Assembly: GCA_905234495.1 (NCBI GenBank)
Contig: CAJOHE010000003.1
Span: 70,355 to 134,354, forward strand
Source: an uncultured Eubacterium sp.
GTDB lineage: Bacteria; Bacillota; Clostridia; Oscillospirales; Acutalibacteraceae
Direction: 5' to 3'
DNA: 64,000 bases
Positions 1 through 8,429 of the stretch are shown in pieces; the stretch's first letter is position 1; every line of letters starts with the position of its first letter. The position numbers were made by a program, and so were the translations under genes. The notes under the pieces are model-generated. The model did no database searches and was not told the DNA's origin. It saw only the letters and a list, made by a program, of their open reading frames with translations.

Positions 1-2364
1 CTCGAGGGCGAGAGCGACGAGAAGCTTCTTGAAATTGCAAAGTTCTACGACTACCTTGAGGTTCAGCCCACGGGCAACAACAACTTTATGATAAGGTCGA
101 CGAAGGAACCCTATCTGAACATAAACAGCGAAGAGGATATAATCAATATCAACAGAAAGGTCGTTGAGATTGCCGATAAGCTCGGCAAGCTGACCGTTGC
201 GACGGGCGACGTTCATTTCCTCGATGAAAAGGACGCAAAGTTCAGAGCGATTATTCAGGCTTCAAAGGGCTATTCCGACGCGGACAATCAGCCGCCGCTT
301 TATTTCAAGACGACTGATGAAATGCTCGAGGACTTCGCGTGGGCAGGCGACAGGGCAAAGGAATTTGTCATCGACAATTCAAACAAGATTGCAGATATGG
401 TAATGGATGATATTCCGCCGATTCCGCCCGGAACCTTCCAGCCCCATATTGACGGGGCAAACGAAGAGCTCACCGAAAAATGCTGGGCAAGGGCGAAGGA
501 GCTTTACGGCGACCCCGTTCCCGAGTACGTTGCAACGAGGCTTCAGCGCGAGCTCGACTCAATTATAAACCACGGCTTCAGCGTGCTTTACGTTATCGCG
601 AAAAGACTTGTTGAGGAAAGCGAAAAGAACGGCTATCTCGTAGGCTCGCGAGGCTCGGTAGGCTCATCGCTTGCGGCGCATATGGCAGGCATCTCAGAGG
701 TAAACCCCCTTGCGCCGCACTACTACTGCAAAAACTGTAAGCACAGCGAGTTCATTCTCGACGGTTCCTACGGCTCGGGCTTCGACCTTCCGCCAAAGGA
801 CTGCCCCGAGTGCGGTACGCCCATGGTGAGAGACGGCCACGAAATTCCGTTTGAAACCTTTCTCGGCTTCGACGGCGACAAGGAACCCGATATCGACCTC
901 AACTTCTCGGGCGAATATCAGTCCCATTCCCATAAATTCACCGAAGAGCTCTTCGGCGAGAAATACGTTTTCAAAGCGGGAACCATGGCGACCGTTGCGG
1001 AAAAAACCGCATTCGGTTACGTTATGAAATACCTCGATGAAAGAGGACTTTCCGCCTCAACGCCGAAAGCCGAAATCGAAAGGCTCAAGAACGGCTGCAC
1101 GGGCATCAAGAGAACGACGGGTCAGCACCCCGGCGGAATGGTTGTAGTTCCCGAGGAATATACTGTTGAGGATTTCACCCCGATTCAGTACCCCTCAAAT
1201 AAAGAGGAAAAGGGAACCTACACAACCCACTTCGACTTCAAGCGTTCGCTTCACGATACGCTTCTGAAGCTTGACGAGCTCGGTCACGATAACCCGACGC
1301 TTTATAAGTATCTCGAGGATTCAACGGGTATCCCCGTTATGAACGTTGACCTGACGGACCCGAAGCTCTATAAGCTCATCACGTCAACCGAGCCCATCGG
1401 CGTAAAGCCCGAGGATATCGACTGCAACACCGGTACGCTTGCGGTTCCCGAAATGGGTACGTCCTTCGTTATCGCAATGCTCGAGGAAGCAAAGCCCCAG
1501 ACCTTCTCGGACCTTCTGCAGATTTCAGGTCTTTCCCACGGTACCGACGTTTGGCTCGGCAACGCGCAGGAACTCATTGAAAACGGAACCTGTACGATTT
1601 CCGAGGTTATCGGCTGCCGTGACGACATTATGACCTACCTTCTTCACAAGGCAGAGGATTACGAAAAGAGAACGGGCGAGCCCTCGCCGCTTTCAAAGAT
1701 TGACTGCTTCAACATTATGGAAATCACCCGTAAGGGCAAGGCGGTCAAAAGCCTTCCGCCATATGAGGACGCGATGAAGAAGGTTGGCGTTGAGCAGTGG
1801 TACATCGACTCGTGCTACAAGATTAAGTATATGTTCCCCAAGGCTCACGCGGCTGCATACGTTATAGCGGCGCTTCGCCTTGCGTGGTACAAGATTTACT
1901 ATCCCATCAACTTCTATTCGGCATACTTCACGGTGCGCGGCGGCGCAATCGACGCTGTTTGCGCCCTTCAGGGCAAGGAAGCCGTTAAAAAGAAGCTGAA
2001 GGAAATCAAGGATAAGGGCAACGAAAAAACACAGAAGGACGAGAGCACCTACGTTGTATTGCAGATTGTAATTGAAATGCTTGCAAGGGGAATCGAGTTT
2101 CTGCCGATTGACATCTATAAATCCGACGCAAGGATTTACAAGATTGAGGACGGCAAAATCCGTCTTCCGTTCGGCGCAATCGACGGCATCGGCGAAAACG
2201 CCGCAAGAGCGATAGCCGACGCAAGGGAGGACGGCAGCGGCGACTTTATGTCCTATGACGACCTTATGATTAGGTCGGGAATCGGCAATAGCGTTGTAGA
2301 CGCTCTCAAAGAAGCGGGCGCTCTCGGCGATATGCCCGCGTCAAACCAGATATCTTTATTTTAA
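1..2364 (+). CDS. polC: DNA polymerase III PolC-type alpha subunit, C-terminal part (5' end outside window)
   Basis: This is the replicative polymerase of low-GC Gram-positives. The reading frame is open from base 1, so the N-terminal OB, exonuclease and early PHP regions lie upstream of the window. About 787 residues are visible. They begin with the end of the PHP domain ([14 protein letters not shown]) and continue with a Cys4 zinc site (CKNC, CPEC) near nucleotides 725-820. The polymerase aspartates follow in [10 protein letters not shown] (about 890-920) and a conserved HPGGMVVVP lies near 1130. The protein ends in NQISLF, which fits the beta-clamp binding motif (QLSLF type). No clear terminator follows, so some transcription may reach the his genes. 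The identification is firm. Confidence 0.97.
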   Translation, partial: LEGESDEKLLEIAKFYDYLEVQPTGNNNFMIRSTKEPYLNINSEEDIININRKVVEIADKLGKLTVATGDVHFLDEKDAKFRAIIQASKGYSDADNQPPLYFKTTDEMLEDFAWAGDRAKEFVIDNSNKIADMVMDDIPPIPPGTFQPHIDGANEELTEKCWARAKELYGDPVPEYVATRLQRELDSIINHGFSVLYVIAKRLVEESEKNGYLVGSRGSVGSSLAAHMAGISEVNPLAPHYYCKNCKHSEFILDGSYGSGFDLPPKDCPECGTPMVRDGHEIPFETFLGFDGDKEPDIDLNFSGEYQSHSHKFTEELFGEKYVFKAGTMATVAEKTAFGYVMKYLDERGLSASTPKAEIERLKNGCTGIKRTTGQHPGGMVVVPEEYTVEDFTPIQYPSNKEEKGTYTTHFDFKRSLHDTLLKLDELGHDNPTLYKYLEDSTGIPVMNVDLTDPKLYKLITSTEPIGVKPEDIDCNTGTLAVPEMGTSFVIAMLEEAKPQTFSDLLQISGLSHGTDVWLGNAQELIENGTCTISEVIGCRDDIMTYLLHKAEDYEKRTGEPSPLSKIDCFNIMEITRKGKAVKSLPPYEDAMKKVGVEQWYIDSCYKIKYMFPKAHAAAYVIAALRLAWYKIYYPINFYSAYFTVRGGAIDAVCALQGKEAVKKKLKEIKDKGNEKTQKDESTYVVLQIVIEMLARGIEFLPIDIYKSDARIYKIEDGKIRLPFGAIDGIGENAARAIADAREDGSGDFMSYDDLMIRSGIGNSVVDALKEAGALGDMPASNQISLF

Positions 2365-2381
2365 TATATAATAAAAAATAC

Positions 2382-2410
2382 TTGACATATCGGTTTTAGT
2401 GTGTTAGCAT
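2382..2410 (+). promoter_or_regulatory. Sigma-A-type promoter of the his operon
   Basis: TTGACA at 2382-2387 and TAGCAT at 2405-2410 are separated by 17 bases. This places transcription start near 2417, about 37 bases before the hisZ-hisG ATG. The -35 matches consensus perfectly and the -10 in four of six positions. Confidence 0.75.
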
Positions 2411-2431
2411 ATTACCGCATTAGCACACTAA
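2396..2431. promoter_or_regulatory. Palindromic operator-like element over the his promoter
   Basis: TTAGTGTG (2396-2403) is mirrored by CACACTAA (2424-2431). The symmetry extends to 11 positions per side with one mismatch. The left arm lies between the -35 and -10 and the right arm just downstream of the expected start. The left arm would not be transcribed, so this should act as DNA rather than as an RNA hairpin. A repressor site is the natural reading. A TrpR-family histidine regulator (YerC/HisR type) is one candidate, but that assignment is inference. Confidence 0.5.
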
Positions 2432-2453
2432 AGCGAACGGAAAAGGTGAGAGT

Positions 2454-4067
2454 ATGAAAAGATATTCAAGAATAACACCGCAGGGAAGCAGGGATTTGCT
2501 CTTTGAGGAATGTGACGACAGAAGAAGAGTTGAACAGATTTTGTCAACGCTTTTCAAGGAACACAATTTCCGCAAGGTAATGACGCCCACAATCGAATAC
2601 CTTGACGTGTTTGAAAACGACAATCTCGGAATTGAAACCGAGGAGATGTATATGCTTTCTGACAATCAGGGCAGGGCTACCGTGCTTCGTCCCGATAACA
2701 CAGCCCCCATCGCAAGGCTTGTTGCAACGAGGCTTTCAAAGGAAGATTTCCCCGTAAGGCTTTATTACAACCAGACCGTGTATGTTCGCAATAAGCAGCT
2801 TGCGGGCAGGACTGACGAGATTGAGCAGAGCGGAATTGAGCTTATAGGCGACAGCAGCGCCGAGGCGGATATTGAGGTCATCTCAATGGCGTATGAGGCG
2901 CTCAAGAGAAACGACGTCAATTCCTTCAAGCTTGAACTCTGCCACGCGGGCTTCTTTAATTCCATTCTCAACAAGATGAATCTCAGACCGTCGCAGAAGG
3001 CTGACATCTGCTCGCTTATCGAGGGCAAAAACTATGCCGCTCTCAACGATATGCTCGACAGCTTCGGCAAGAGCGACGAGGCAGAGGTTATCAAAAAGCT
3101 GCCGAGGCTCTTCGGCGGTGTTGAGGTAATCGACGAGGCGAGAAAGCTCTATGACGACGCTGAGGCTGAAAAAGCGCTCAACTATCTCAAAACACTTTAC
3201 GAGCGCCTCTGCGAGCTCGGTCTCGGCGACAATATCTTAATTGACCTCGGTCTTGTGAACAGAAGCAATTACTACACTGGTGTTATTTTCCGCGGCTATG
3301 CCGAGGGAAGCGGACTGACGATTCTTTCGGGCGGCAGATATGACAATCTCATTTCCGAGTTTGGAACTGACGCCCCCGCAATCGGCTTCGGCGTTGACGT
3401 AAGCTCGCTTTGCGATGTTATGCGCGAAGAGATAAACGTTGACCGTCCGCTTCGTATCGCTCTCACCAAGGGCAGACTTGAAAAGTCGTCGTTAAGCCTT
3501 TTCAAAACAATGGGGCTTGATACACAAGAGCTTGAAAACAAGGGCAGAAGGCTCATCCTCCCGATAGGCGACTATGAGGCAGTTCTCTCAAAGGCGCCCG
3601 ACGTAATCACCTACGTTGAGCATGGCGTATGCGATATCGGCATTGTCGGCAAGGATACGATAATCGAGCACGGCAGTTCCTTCTACGAGGTAATTGACCT
3701 CAATATCGGCAAGTGCCGCTTTGCCCTTGCGTGCCCTAAGGGTACAGATTTCTATTCGGGCTACAAGCGCAAGGTTGTCGCAAGCAAATACCCCAAGGTT
3801 GCAAGGGAATTCTTCAAGTCAAAGGGTATGGACGTCGACATCATCAAGATTGAAGGCAGCGTAGAGCTTGCCCCGCTTCTCGGTCTTGCCGACGGAATTG
3901 TCGATATAGTTGAAACGGGCTCAACGCTCAAGGAAAACGGACTCGTTGTGGTTGACGAGATTATGCCCATCTCGGCAAGAGTAATCGTCAATATGGCTTC
4001 AATGAAGCTTCGCAAGGACGAAATCGAAAGCTTTCTCAACGACCTTGAGCTTGCTTCCAAGGTTTGA
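2454..4067 (+). CDS. hisZ-hisG: HisZ-HisG fusion: ATP phosphoribosyltransferase regulatory plus catalytic subunit
   Basis: This 537-residue protein joins the two subunits of the short-form ATP phosphoribosyltransferase, which catalyses step one of histidine synthesis (ATP + PRPP to phosphoribosyl-ATP). Residues 1 to about 330 are HisZ, a histidyl-tRNA-synthetase paralogue: it opens with TPQGSRDLLFEEC and has motif-2-like LRPDNTAPIARL. Residues about 331-537 are HisG short form, starting at RPLRIALTKGRLEKS and carrying the PRPP-loop-like DIVETGSTLKENGL. In most relatives hisZ and hisG are separate adjacent genes. There is no stop or frameshift between the domains. The start follows an AAAGGTGAG ribosome site. 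It is the first gene of the his operon. Confidence 0.93.
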   Translation: MKRYSRITPQGSRDLLFEECDDRRRVEQILSTLFKEHNFRKVMTPTIEYLDVFENDNLGIETEEMYMLSDNQGRATVLRPDNTAPIARLVATRLSKEDFPVRLYYNQTVYVRNKQLAGRTDEIEQSGIELIGDSSAEADIEVISMAYEALKRNDVNSFKLELCHAGFFNSILNKMNLRPSQKADICSLIEGKNYAALNDMLDSFGKSDEAEVIKKLPRLFGGVEVIDEARKLYDDAEAEKALNYLKTLYERLCELGLGDNILIDLGLVNRSNYYTGVIFRGYAEGSGLTILSGGRYDNLISEFGTDAPAIGFGVDVSSLCDVMREEINVDRPLRIALTKGRLEKSSLSLFKTMGLDTQELENKGRRLILPIGDYEAVLSKAPDVITYVEHGVCDIGIVGKDTIIEHGSSFYEVIDLNIGKCRFALACPKGTDFYSGYKRKVVASKYPKVAREFFKSKGMDVDIIKIEGSVELAPLLGLADGIVDIVETGSTLKENGLVVVDEIMPISARVIVNMASMKLRKDEIESFLNDLELASKV

Positions 4068-4087
4068 TATAAGGCAGGAAAACGGCT

Positions 4088-5371
4088 ATGAATATAACTA
4101 AAGCAAACGGCAGGGACGAATACGCCCTGATTGAAAAACTCAAAAAGCGCGCAGGCGAAACCGATGAAAAGGTCACCGCCATTGTCACCGATATTATCAA
4201 TTCCGTAAAGGAAAACGGCGACGAGGCAGTAAGGGAATACACCGCGCGTTTTGACGGCGGACTGCCGAAAAAATACGTGATTGAAAAGGAAGAGCTCGCC
4301 TCATACCTTGACGAGGTTGATGAGGATTTCAGAACGGCTCTTGAAAACGCTCACGCAAACATCTATGATTTCCATTCAAGACAGGCGCAGCAGTCGTGGC
4401 TCACCACGCAGGAAAACGGCGTGATTATGGGGCAGAGGGTGCGCGGACTCAAAAGAGTCGGTATCTACGTTCCGGGCGGAACGGCGGCTTATCCCTCGTC
4501 GGTTCTTATGAACGCAATTCCCGCAAGGATTGCAGGCGTTGAGGAAATTATTATGGTAACGCCCCCGTCAAAAGAGGGCGGCGCAAATCCCGACATTATG
4601 GCTGCAGCGGCGGTAGCAGGGGTTGATAAGGTGTTCCTCGTTGGCGGCGCGCAGGCGGTTGCCGCTCTTGCGTACGGCACGGAGAAAATCCCGAAAGTTG
4701 ATAAGATTGTCGGACCCGGCAACATCTTCGTTGCAACTGCCAAAAAGCTTCTTTACGGCGTTGTCGACATTGATATGATTGCGGGTCCGTCGGAAATTCT
4801 TATAGTTGCGGACAAGAGCGCAAAGGCAAAGTATCTCGCAGCCGACCTTATGAGTCAGGCAGAGCACGACAGACTTGCCTCTTCAATCCTTCTCACGACG
4901 TCGTCAGAGCTTGCAAGGGCTACCTCGCGCGAGGTTGAGCGCCAGATAAAGACCCTCGGCAGGGCAGAGATTATCAGGGAATCGCTTGAAAACTTCGGCG
5001 AGATTATCGTCTGCGAAAACCTTGAACAGGCCATTGATTTTGCAAACGAGCTTGCACCCGAGCACCTTGAGATGTGCGTTGATGAGCCGCTCAAATACAT
5101 CGGCAAAATCGACAACGCAGGCTCGGTATTCCTCGGAAACTATTCGCCCGAGCCCCTCGGCGACTACTATGCAGGTCCGAACCACGTACTTCCGACAAGC
5201 GGCACCGCGAGATTTTTCTCGCCGCTCTCGGTTGACAGCTTCATCAAAAAGAGCTCGTTTATCTACTACACGGAGGACGAGCTCAGAAAAGCCTCGGCTG
5301 ACATAGTTAAGCTTGCAGATACGGAGGGTTTAACCGCTCACACAAATTCAATTAAGGTAAGATTTGAATAA
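4088..5371 (+). CDS. hisD: Histidinol dehydrogenase
   Basis: Catalyses the last two steps of histidine synthesis, the NAD-dependent oxidation of L-histidinol to L-histidine, in the cytoplasm. The 427-residue length is typical. Visible signatures are KRVGIYVPGGTAAYPSSVLM, VGPGNIFVATAKKLLYG, the zinc/active-site region SQAEHDRLASS and NELAPEHLE. It lies 20 bases after hisZ-hisG with an AGGAAAA site before the ATG. Its stop codon overlaps the next start as TAATG, so the downstream metallo-hydrolase is probably translationally coupled. Confidence 0.97.
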   Translation: MNITKANGRDEYALIEKLKKRAGETDEKVTAIVTDIINSVKENGDEAVREYTARFDGGLPKKYVIEKEELASYLDEVDEDFRTALENAHANIYDFHSRQAQQSWLTTQENGVIMGQRVRGLKRVGIYVPGGTAAYPSSVLMNAIPARIAGVEEIIMVTPPSKEGGANPDIMAAAAVAGVDKVFLVGGAQAVAALAYGTEKIPKVDKIVGPGNIFVATAKKLLYGVVDIDMIAGPSEILIVADKSAKAKYLAADLMSQAEHDRLASSILLTTSSELARATSREVERQIKTLGRAEIIRESLENFGEIIVCENLEQAIDFANELAPEHLEMCVDEPLKYIGKIDNAGSVFLGNYSPEPLGDYYAGPNHVLPTSGTARFFSPLSVDSFIKKSSFIYYTEDELRKASADIVKLADTEGLTAHTNSIKVRFE

Positions 5372-6291
5372 TGGCTAAAAGTGCAAAAAACGAAAAAAGT
5401 CTGCAAAAGTACATACCGCTGATAATTATAATAATTGTGGCGATTGTCTACCTCGTGTCGAAAAACGTCGGCGACGATAAGGCTTTCAACCCAAAGCCCG
5501 TCAATCCGAACAGCGAGAATATGCTGATTGTTCACTATCTCGACGTCGGTCAGGGCGACTGCGAGTTCATTGAGCTTCCCGACGGACGCTGCCTTCTGAT
5601 TGATGCGGGCGAATCCGATTATTCCGACACCGTGATTAAAACAATCCGCGACCTCGGATATGATAAGATTGACTGCATTATTGGCACACATCCTCATTCC
5701 GACCATATCGGCGGGCTTAAAAACGTAATCGACAGCTTCGACGTGGGCGAAATATATATGCCCAGAGCCTCAAACGATACCTACTCGTTTGAAAAGCTTC
5801 TAAGGAAGATAAGCGAAAAGGGGCTCAAAATAACCGCGGCTGAGGCGGGCAAAACCGTGCTTGAATCGGACGAGTACACGATGAAGCTTCTTGCCCCGAA
5901 CTCAACCTATTATGAGGATTTAAACAATTATTCCGCGGTGCTGAAGCTTGAGTATAACGGCTTTTCCTTCCTCTTTACGGGGGATGCTGAAAGGCTTTCC
6001 GAAAGCGAGATGCTTGAAAATTTCGGCGACGAGCTTGACTGCGATGTGCTCAAGGTAGGTCACCACGGCAGCAGGTATTCCTCATCCGCGGAATTTCTGA
6101 GCGCGGTGAGTCCGTCATACGCAATCATTTCCTGTGCAAAGGACAATTCCTACGGTCATCCCCATGAGGAAGCGCTCAACAGGCTTTACGGCGTTGGCGC
6201 TCAGGTTCTCAGGACCGACCAGCTCGGAAGCATTACGGTGTGCTGCGACGGCGAAGGAGGCTTTGATGTAGCTTATGAAATGGATAGTTGA
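5371..6291 (+). CDS. Membrane-anchored ComEC/Rec2-like metallo-beta-lactamase-fold hydrolase
   Basis: A 306-residue protein with one N-terminal transmembrane segment (about residues 14-30, IPLIIIIIVAIVYLV) followed by a metallo-beta-lactamase domain. The domain opens with HYLDVGQGDCEFIELPDG and carries the metal motif THPHSDHIGG (HxHxDH). Later elements are FTGDAE and VGHHGSRYSS. This matches the C-terminal hydrolase domain of ComEC, but the channel domain of ComEC is absent, so it is not a complete DNA-uptake protein. The substrate is unknown; nucleic acid or cyclic/phosphodiester compounds are possible. It sits inside the his operon, overlapping hisD by one base and its DUF3006 partner by 17. 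Confidence 0.85.
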   Translation: MAKSAKNEKSLQKYIPLIIIIIVAIVYLVSKNVGDDKAFNPKPVNPNSENMLIVHYLDVGQGDCEFIELPDGRCLLIDAGESDYSDTVIKTIRDLGYDKIDCIIGTHPHSDHIGGLKNVIDSFDVGEIYMPRASNDTYSFEKLLRKISEKGLKITAAEAGKTVLESDEYTMKLLAPNSTYYEDLNNYSAVLKLEYNGFSFLFTGDAERLSESEMLENFGDELDCDVLKVGHHGSRYSSSAEFLSAVSPSYAIISCAKDNSYGHPHEEALNRLYGVGAQVLRTDQLGSITVCCDGEGGFDVAYEMDS

Positions 6292-6472
6292 CAGAATTGA
6301 AGAGGGCTTTGCCGTTGTTGAAGCCGAGGATACAAAAAGCTTTGCAATCCCGCTTGACGCATTCGACTGCGAAATAAGCGAGGGCGACGTTATAAACGTC
6401 ACGGTTGACAAAGCGGAAACGGAAAAAAGAAAAGAAACAATCGAAAGCTTGATGAACGATTTATTTGTTTAG
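6275..6472 (+). CDS. Small DUF3006-type protein
   Basis: A 65-residue acidic protein of the DUF3006 family (starts MKWIVDRIEEGFAVVEAE). DUF3006 proteins are commonly encoded beside ComEC-like metallo-hydrolases, and this one overlaps that gene by 17 bases. The function is unknown. The likely fold is a small beta barrel, and the pairing suggests it helps the hydrolase. A GGAGG at 6256-6260 lies 14 bases before the ATG, a rather long spacing, so coupling to the upstream gene probably matters. The next in-frame upstream option is blocked by a stop. Confidence 0.8.
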   Translation: MKWIVDRIEEGFAVVEAEDTKSFAIPLDAFDCEISEGDVINVTVDKAETEKRKETIESLMNDLFV

Positions 6473-6485
6473 GAACGGTGATTTT

Positions 6486-7064
6486 ATGAGAAGTGCAACA
6501 GTTGAAAGAAACACTAAGGAAACTCAGATAAAAATTAACCTTGACCTCGACGGAGGCGCGGTTGATATCTCTACGGGCATAGGCTTTTTTGACCATATGC
6601 TCACAGCCTTTGCGGTACACGGCGGCTTCGGTCTTAGTGTAAACGTCAGGGGCGATCTCGAGGTCGACACCCACCACACGGTTGAGGATACGGGAATTGC
6701 TCTGGGTCAGGCGTTCAAAGAGGCTCTCGGCGATATGAGCGGCATCGTGAGATACGGCTCGTTTTCCGTGCCTATGGACGAGGCTCTTGCAAATGCGGTT
6801 GTCGACATTTCAAACAGACCGTTCCTTGTTTTCAGGGCGGACTTTGAGCAGGAATACTGCGGCGAATACGAAACCTGCGTTACAGAGGAATTTTTCAGAG
6901 CCTTTGCAACAAACGCCTGCATCACGCTTCACATCGGCGTTCCCTACGGCGCAAACGCTCATCACGAGATTGAGGCGATTTTCAAGGCAGTCAGCCACGC
7001 GCTCGACATAGCGACGGCGCAAAACGCTGACGGCAAGGTTCTTTCGACAAAAGGAGTTTTATAA
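6486..7064 (+). CDS. hisB: Imidazoleglycerol-phosphate dehydratase
   Basis: Converts imidazole glycerol phosphate to imidazole acetol phosphate. The protein has 192 residues, the normal size for the single-function enzyme, with no histidinol-phosphatase domain. Both metal-binding motifs are present: DTHHTVEDTG and ANAHHEIEAIFKA. The frame is open upstream to a TTG at 6465, but the ATG at 6486 is preferred because an AGGAACGGTG-like site precedes it and homologues begin with R-x-A-x-V-x-R-x-T. hisH and hisF, often found between hisB and hisA, are not here. Confidence 0.96.
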   Translation: MRSATVERNTKETQIKINLDLDGGAVDISTGIGFFDHMLTAFAVHGGFGLSVNVRGDLEVDTHHTVEDTGIALGQAFKEALGDMSGIVRYGSFSVPMDEALANAVVDISNRPFLVFRADFEQEYCGEYETCVTEEFFRAFATNACITLHIGVPYGANAHHEIEAIFKAVSHALDIATAQNADGKVLSTKGVL

Positions 7065-7778
7065 GTGATAATTCTACCTGCAATAGATATGATGGACGGA
7101 AAGCCCGTAAGGCTTTATAAGGGCGATTTTGAAACCGCACATCAGGTTGCCGACGATATTCTCACAACCGCTAAGGAATTTGAAAATGCGGGCTGCGAGT
7201 GGATACATATGGTCGACCTCGACGGTTCACTCAGAAAAGAGCCCGTCAACTTCGATTCGGTTTTCAGCGTTGTTGAAAACACCGGCTTGAAGGTTGAGCT
7301 CGGCGGCGGAATCCGCAAAATGAAGGATATCGAGTTTTACGTAAATCACAATGTGAAAAGAGTAATTCTCGGCTCCGTCGCCCTCAAAAATCCCGCTCTT
7401 GTCAGAGATGCGGTAAAGGAATACGGCGATATCATAGCCGTAGGAATCGACGCAAATAAAGGCTACGTTGCCACCGAGGGCTGGCTTGAAAGCAGCGACG
7501 TATATTTCACCGAGCTTGCAAAGGCTATGGAAGGCGTCGGAGTAAAGACGGTTATCTATACCGACATCAGCAAGGACGGAACCCTCGCAGGGCCTAACAT
7601 AGAGCAGCTTGTTGAGCTCAACAACGCCGTGTCCTGCGACATAGTTGCTTCGGGCGGCATAACCGATATCGGCGACATTATAGCCCTTCGAAACGAAAAG
7701 CTTTACGGCGCAATCTGCGGCAAGAGCATATATCATAAAAGCCTTGATTTGCGCGAGGCGCTGGAGGTTTGCAAATAA
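7065..7778 (+). CDS. hisA: ProFAR isomerase (HisA)
   Basis: Catalyses the Amadori-type isomerisation of ProFAR to PRFAR, step four of histidine synthesis. This is a 237-residue TIM barrel with the general base Asp in [10 protein letters not shown], the acid Asp in [14 protein letters not shown], and phosphate-binding GGGIR and ASGGI. The start is GTG directly after the hisB stop, with AAAGGAG (7050-7056) at good spacing. The stop overlaps the hisI ATG as TAATG. Confidence 0.96.
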   Translation: MIILPAIDMMDGKPVRLYKGDFETAHQVADDILTTAKEFENAGCEWIHMVDLDGSLRKEPVNFDSVFSVVENTGLKVELGGGIRKMKDIEFYVNHNVKRVILGSVALKNPALVRDAVKEYGDIIAVGIDANKGYVATEGWLESSDVYFTELAKAMEGVGVKTVIYTDISKDGTLAGPNIEQLVELNNAVSCDIVASGGITDIGDIIALRNEKLYGAICGKSIYHKSLDLREALEVCK

Positions 7779-8092
7779 TGAATCTGGATAAATATTTTGT
7801 GAAAGGGGAACTCATCCCCGCAATAGTTCAGGAAGAGTCAACGGGCGAGGTTCTGATGCTTGCCTATATGAACCGCGAATCCCTTAAAAAAACACTTGAA
7901 ACGGGCTTCACGTGGTTTTATTCCCGCTCAAGGCAGGAGCTCTGGAACAAGGGCGCAACCTCGGGACACGTTCAGAGGGTTGTCTCAATTCACGGCGACT
8001 GCGACGACGATACCCTTCTTGTAAAGGTTGTGCAGACGGGCGCTGCCTGCCACACGGGAAATCACTCATGCTTCTTTAACAAAATAGTGTAG
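7778..8092 (+). CDS. hisI: Phosphoribosyl-AMP cyclohydrolase
   Basis: Opens the adenine ring of phosphoribosyl-AMP, step three of histidine synthesis. It has 104 residues with the metal-binding clusters GDCDDDT and the Cys/His pattern [12 protein letters not shown]. The ATG at 7778 has GGAGG (7763-7767) ten bases upstream, which decides against a start nine bases earlier. HisI and HisE are separate genes here, not the bifunctional fusion of enterobacteria. Confidence 0.96.
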   Translation: MNLDKYFVKGELIPAIVQEESTGEVLMLAYMNRESLKKTLETGFTWFYSRSRQELWNKGATSGHVQRVVSIHGDCDDDTLLVKVVQTGAACHTGNHSCFFNKIV

Positions 8093-8105
8093 AAAGGGAA
8101 AGCTT

Positions 8106-8429
8106 ATGGACTATATCAAAAACGATTATCAGACAATTCTTTCAAGAAGAGAGGCGCAGGAGGAGGGCTCCTACACCTGCTATCTCTTTGAGCAGGGAAT
8201 AGATAAGATTCTCAAAAAGGTCGGCGAGGAAAGCACCGAGATGGTCATCGCCGCTAAAAACGGCGTGAAAGAGGATACGGTCGGAGAAATCTGCGACCTT
8301 ATCTATCACACCCTCGTTATGATGGCTCAGCAGGGGATAACCCCCGAGGACGTTGAGGCAGAGCTTGAAAGAAGAGCAAGAAAAACAGGCAATTTAAAAG
8401 AATTTCATCAGGTGGATAAAAATTCATAA
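8106..8429 (+). CDS. hisE: Phosphoribosyl-ATP pyrophosphatase
   Basis: Hydrolyses phosphoribosyl-ATP to phosphoribosyl-AMP, step two of histidine synthesis. This is a 107-residue all-alpha MazG-like protein with the acidic motifs VGEESTEMVIAAKN and EICDLIYHTLVMM. AAAGGGAAAG precedes the ATG. The stop overlaps the recJ ATG as TAATG, so the his genes continue directly into a DNA repair and stress gene group. Confidence 0.95.
   Translation: MDYIKNDYQTILSRREAQEEGSYTCYLFEQGIDKILKKVGEESTEMVIAAKNGVKEDTVGEICDLIYHTLVMMAQQGITPEDVEAELERRARKTGNLKEFHQVDKNS

Noticed and set aside
2365..2453. T-box or histidine leader peptide before the his operon
   Set aside because: No His-codon run, no T-box sequence and no terminator hairpin in the gap.
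7227..7736. 169-codon minus-strand open frame within hisA
   Set aside because: An antisense shadow of a well-supported gene, with no ribosome site or family resemblance.
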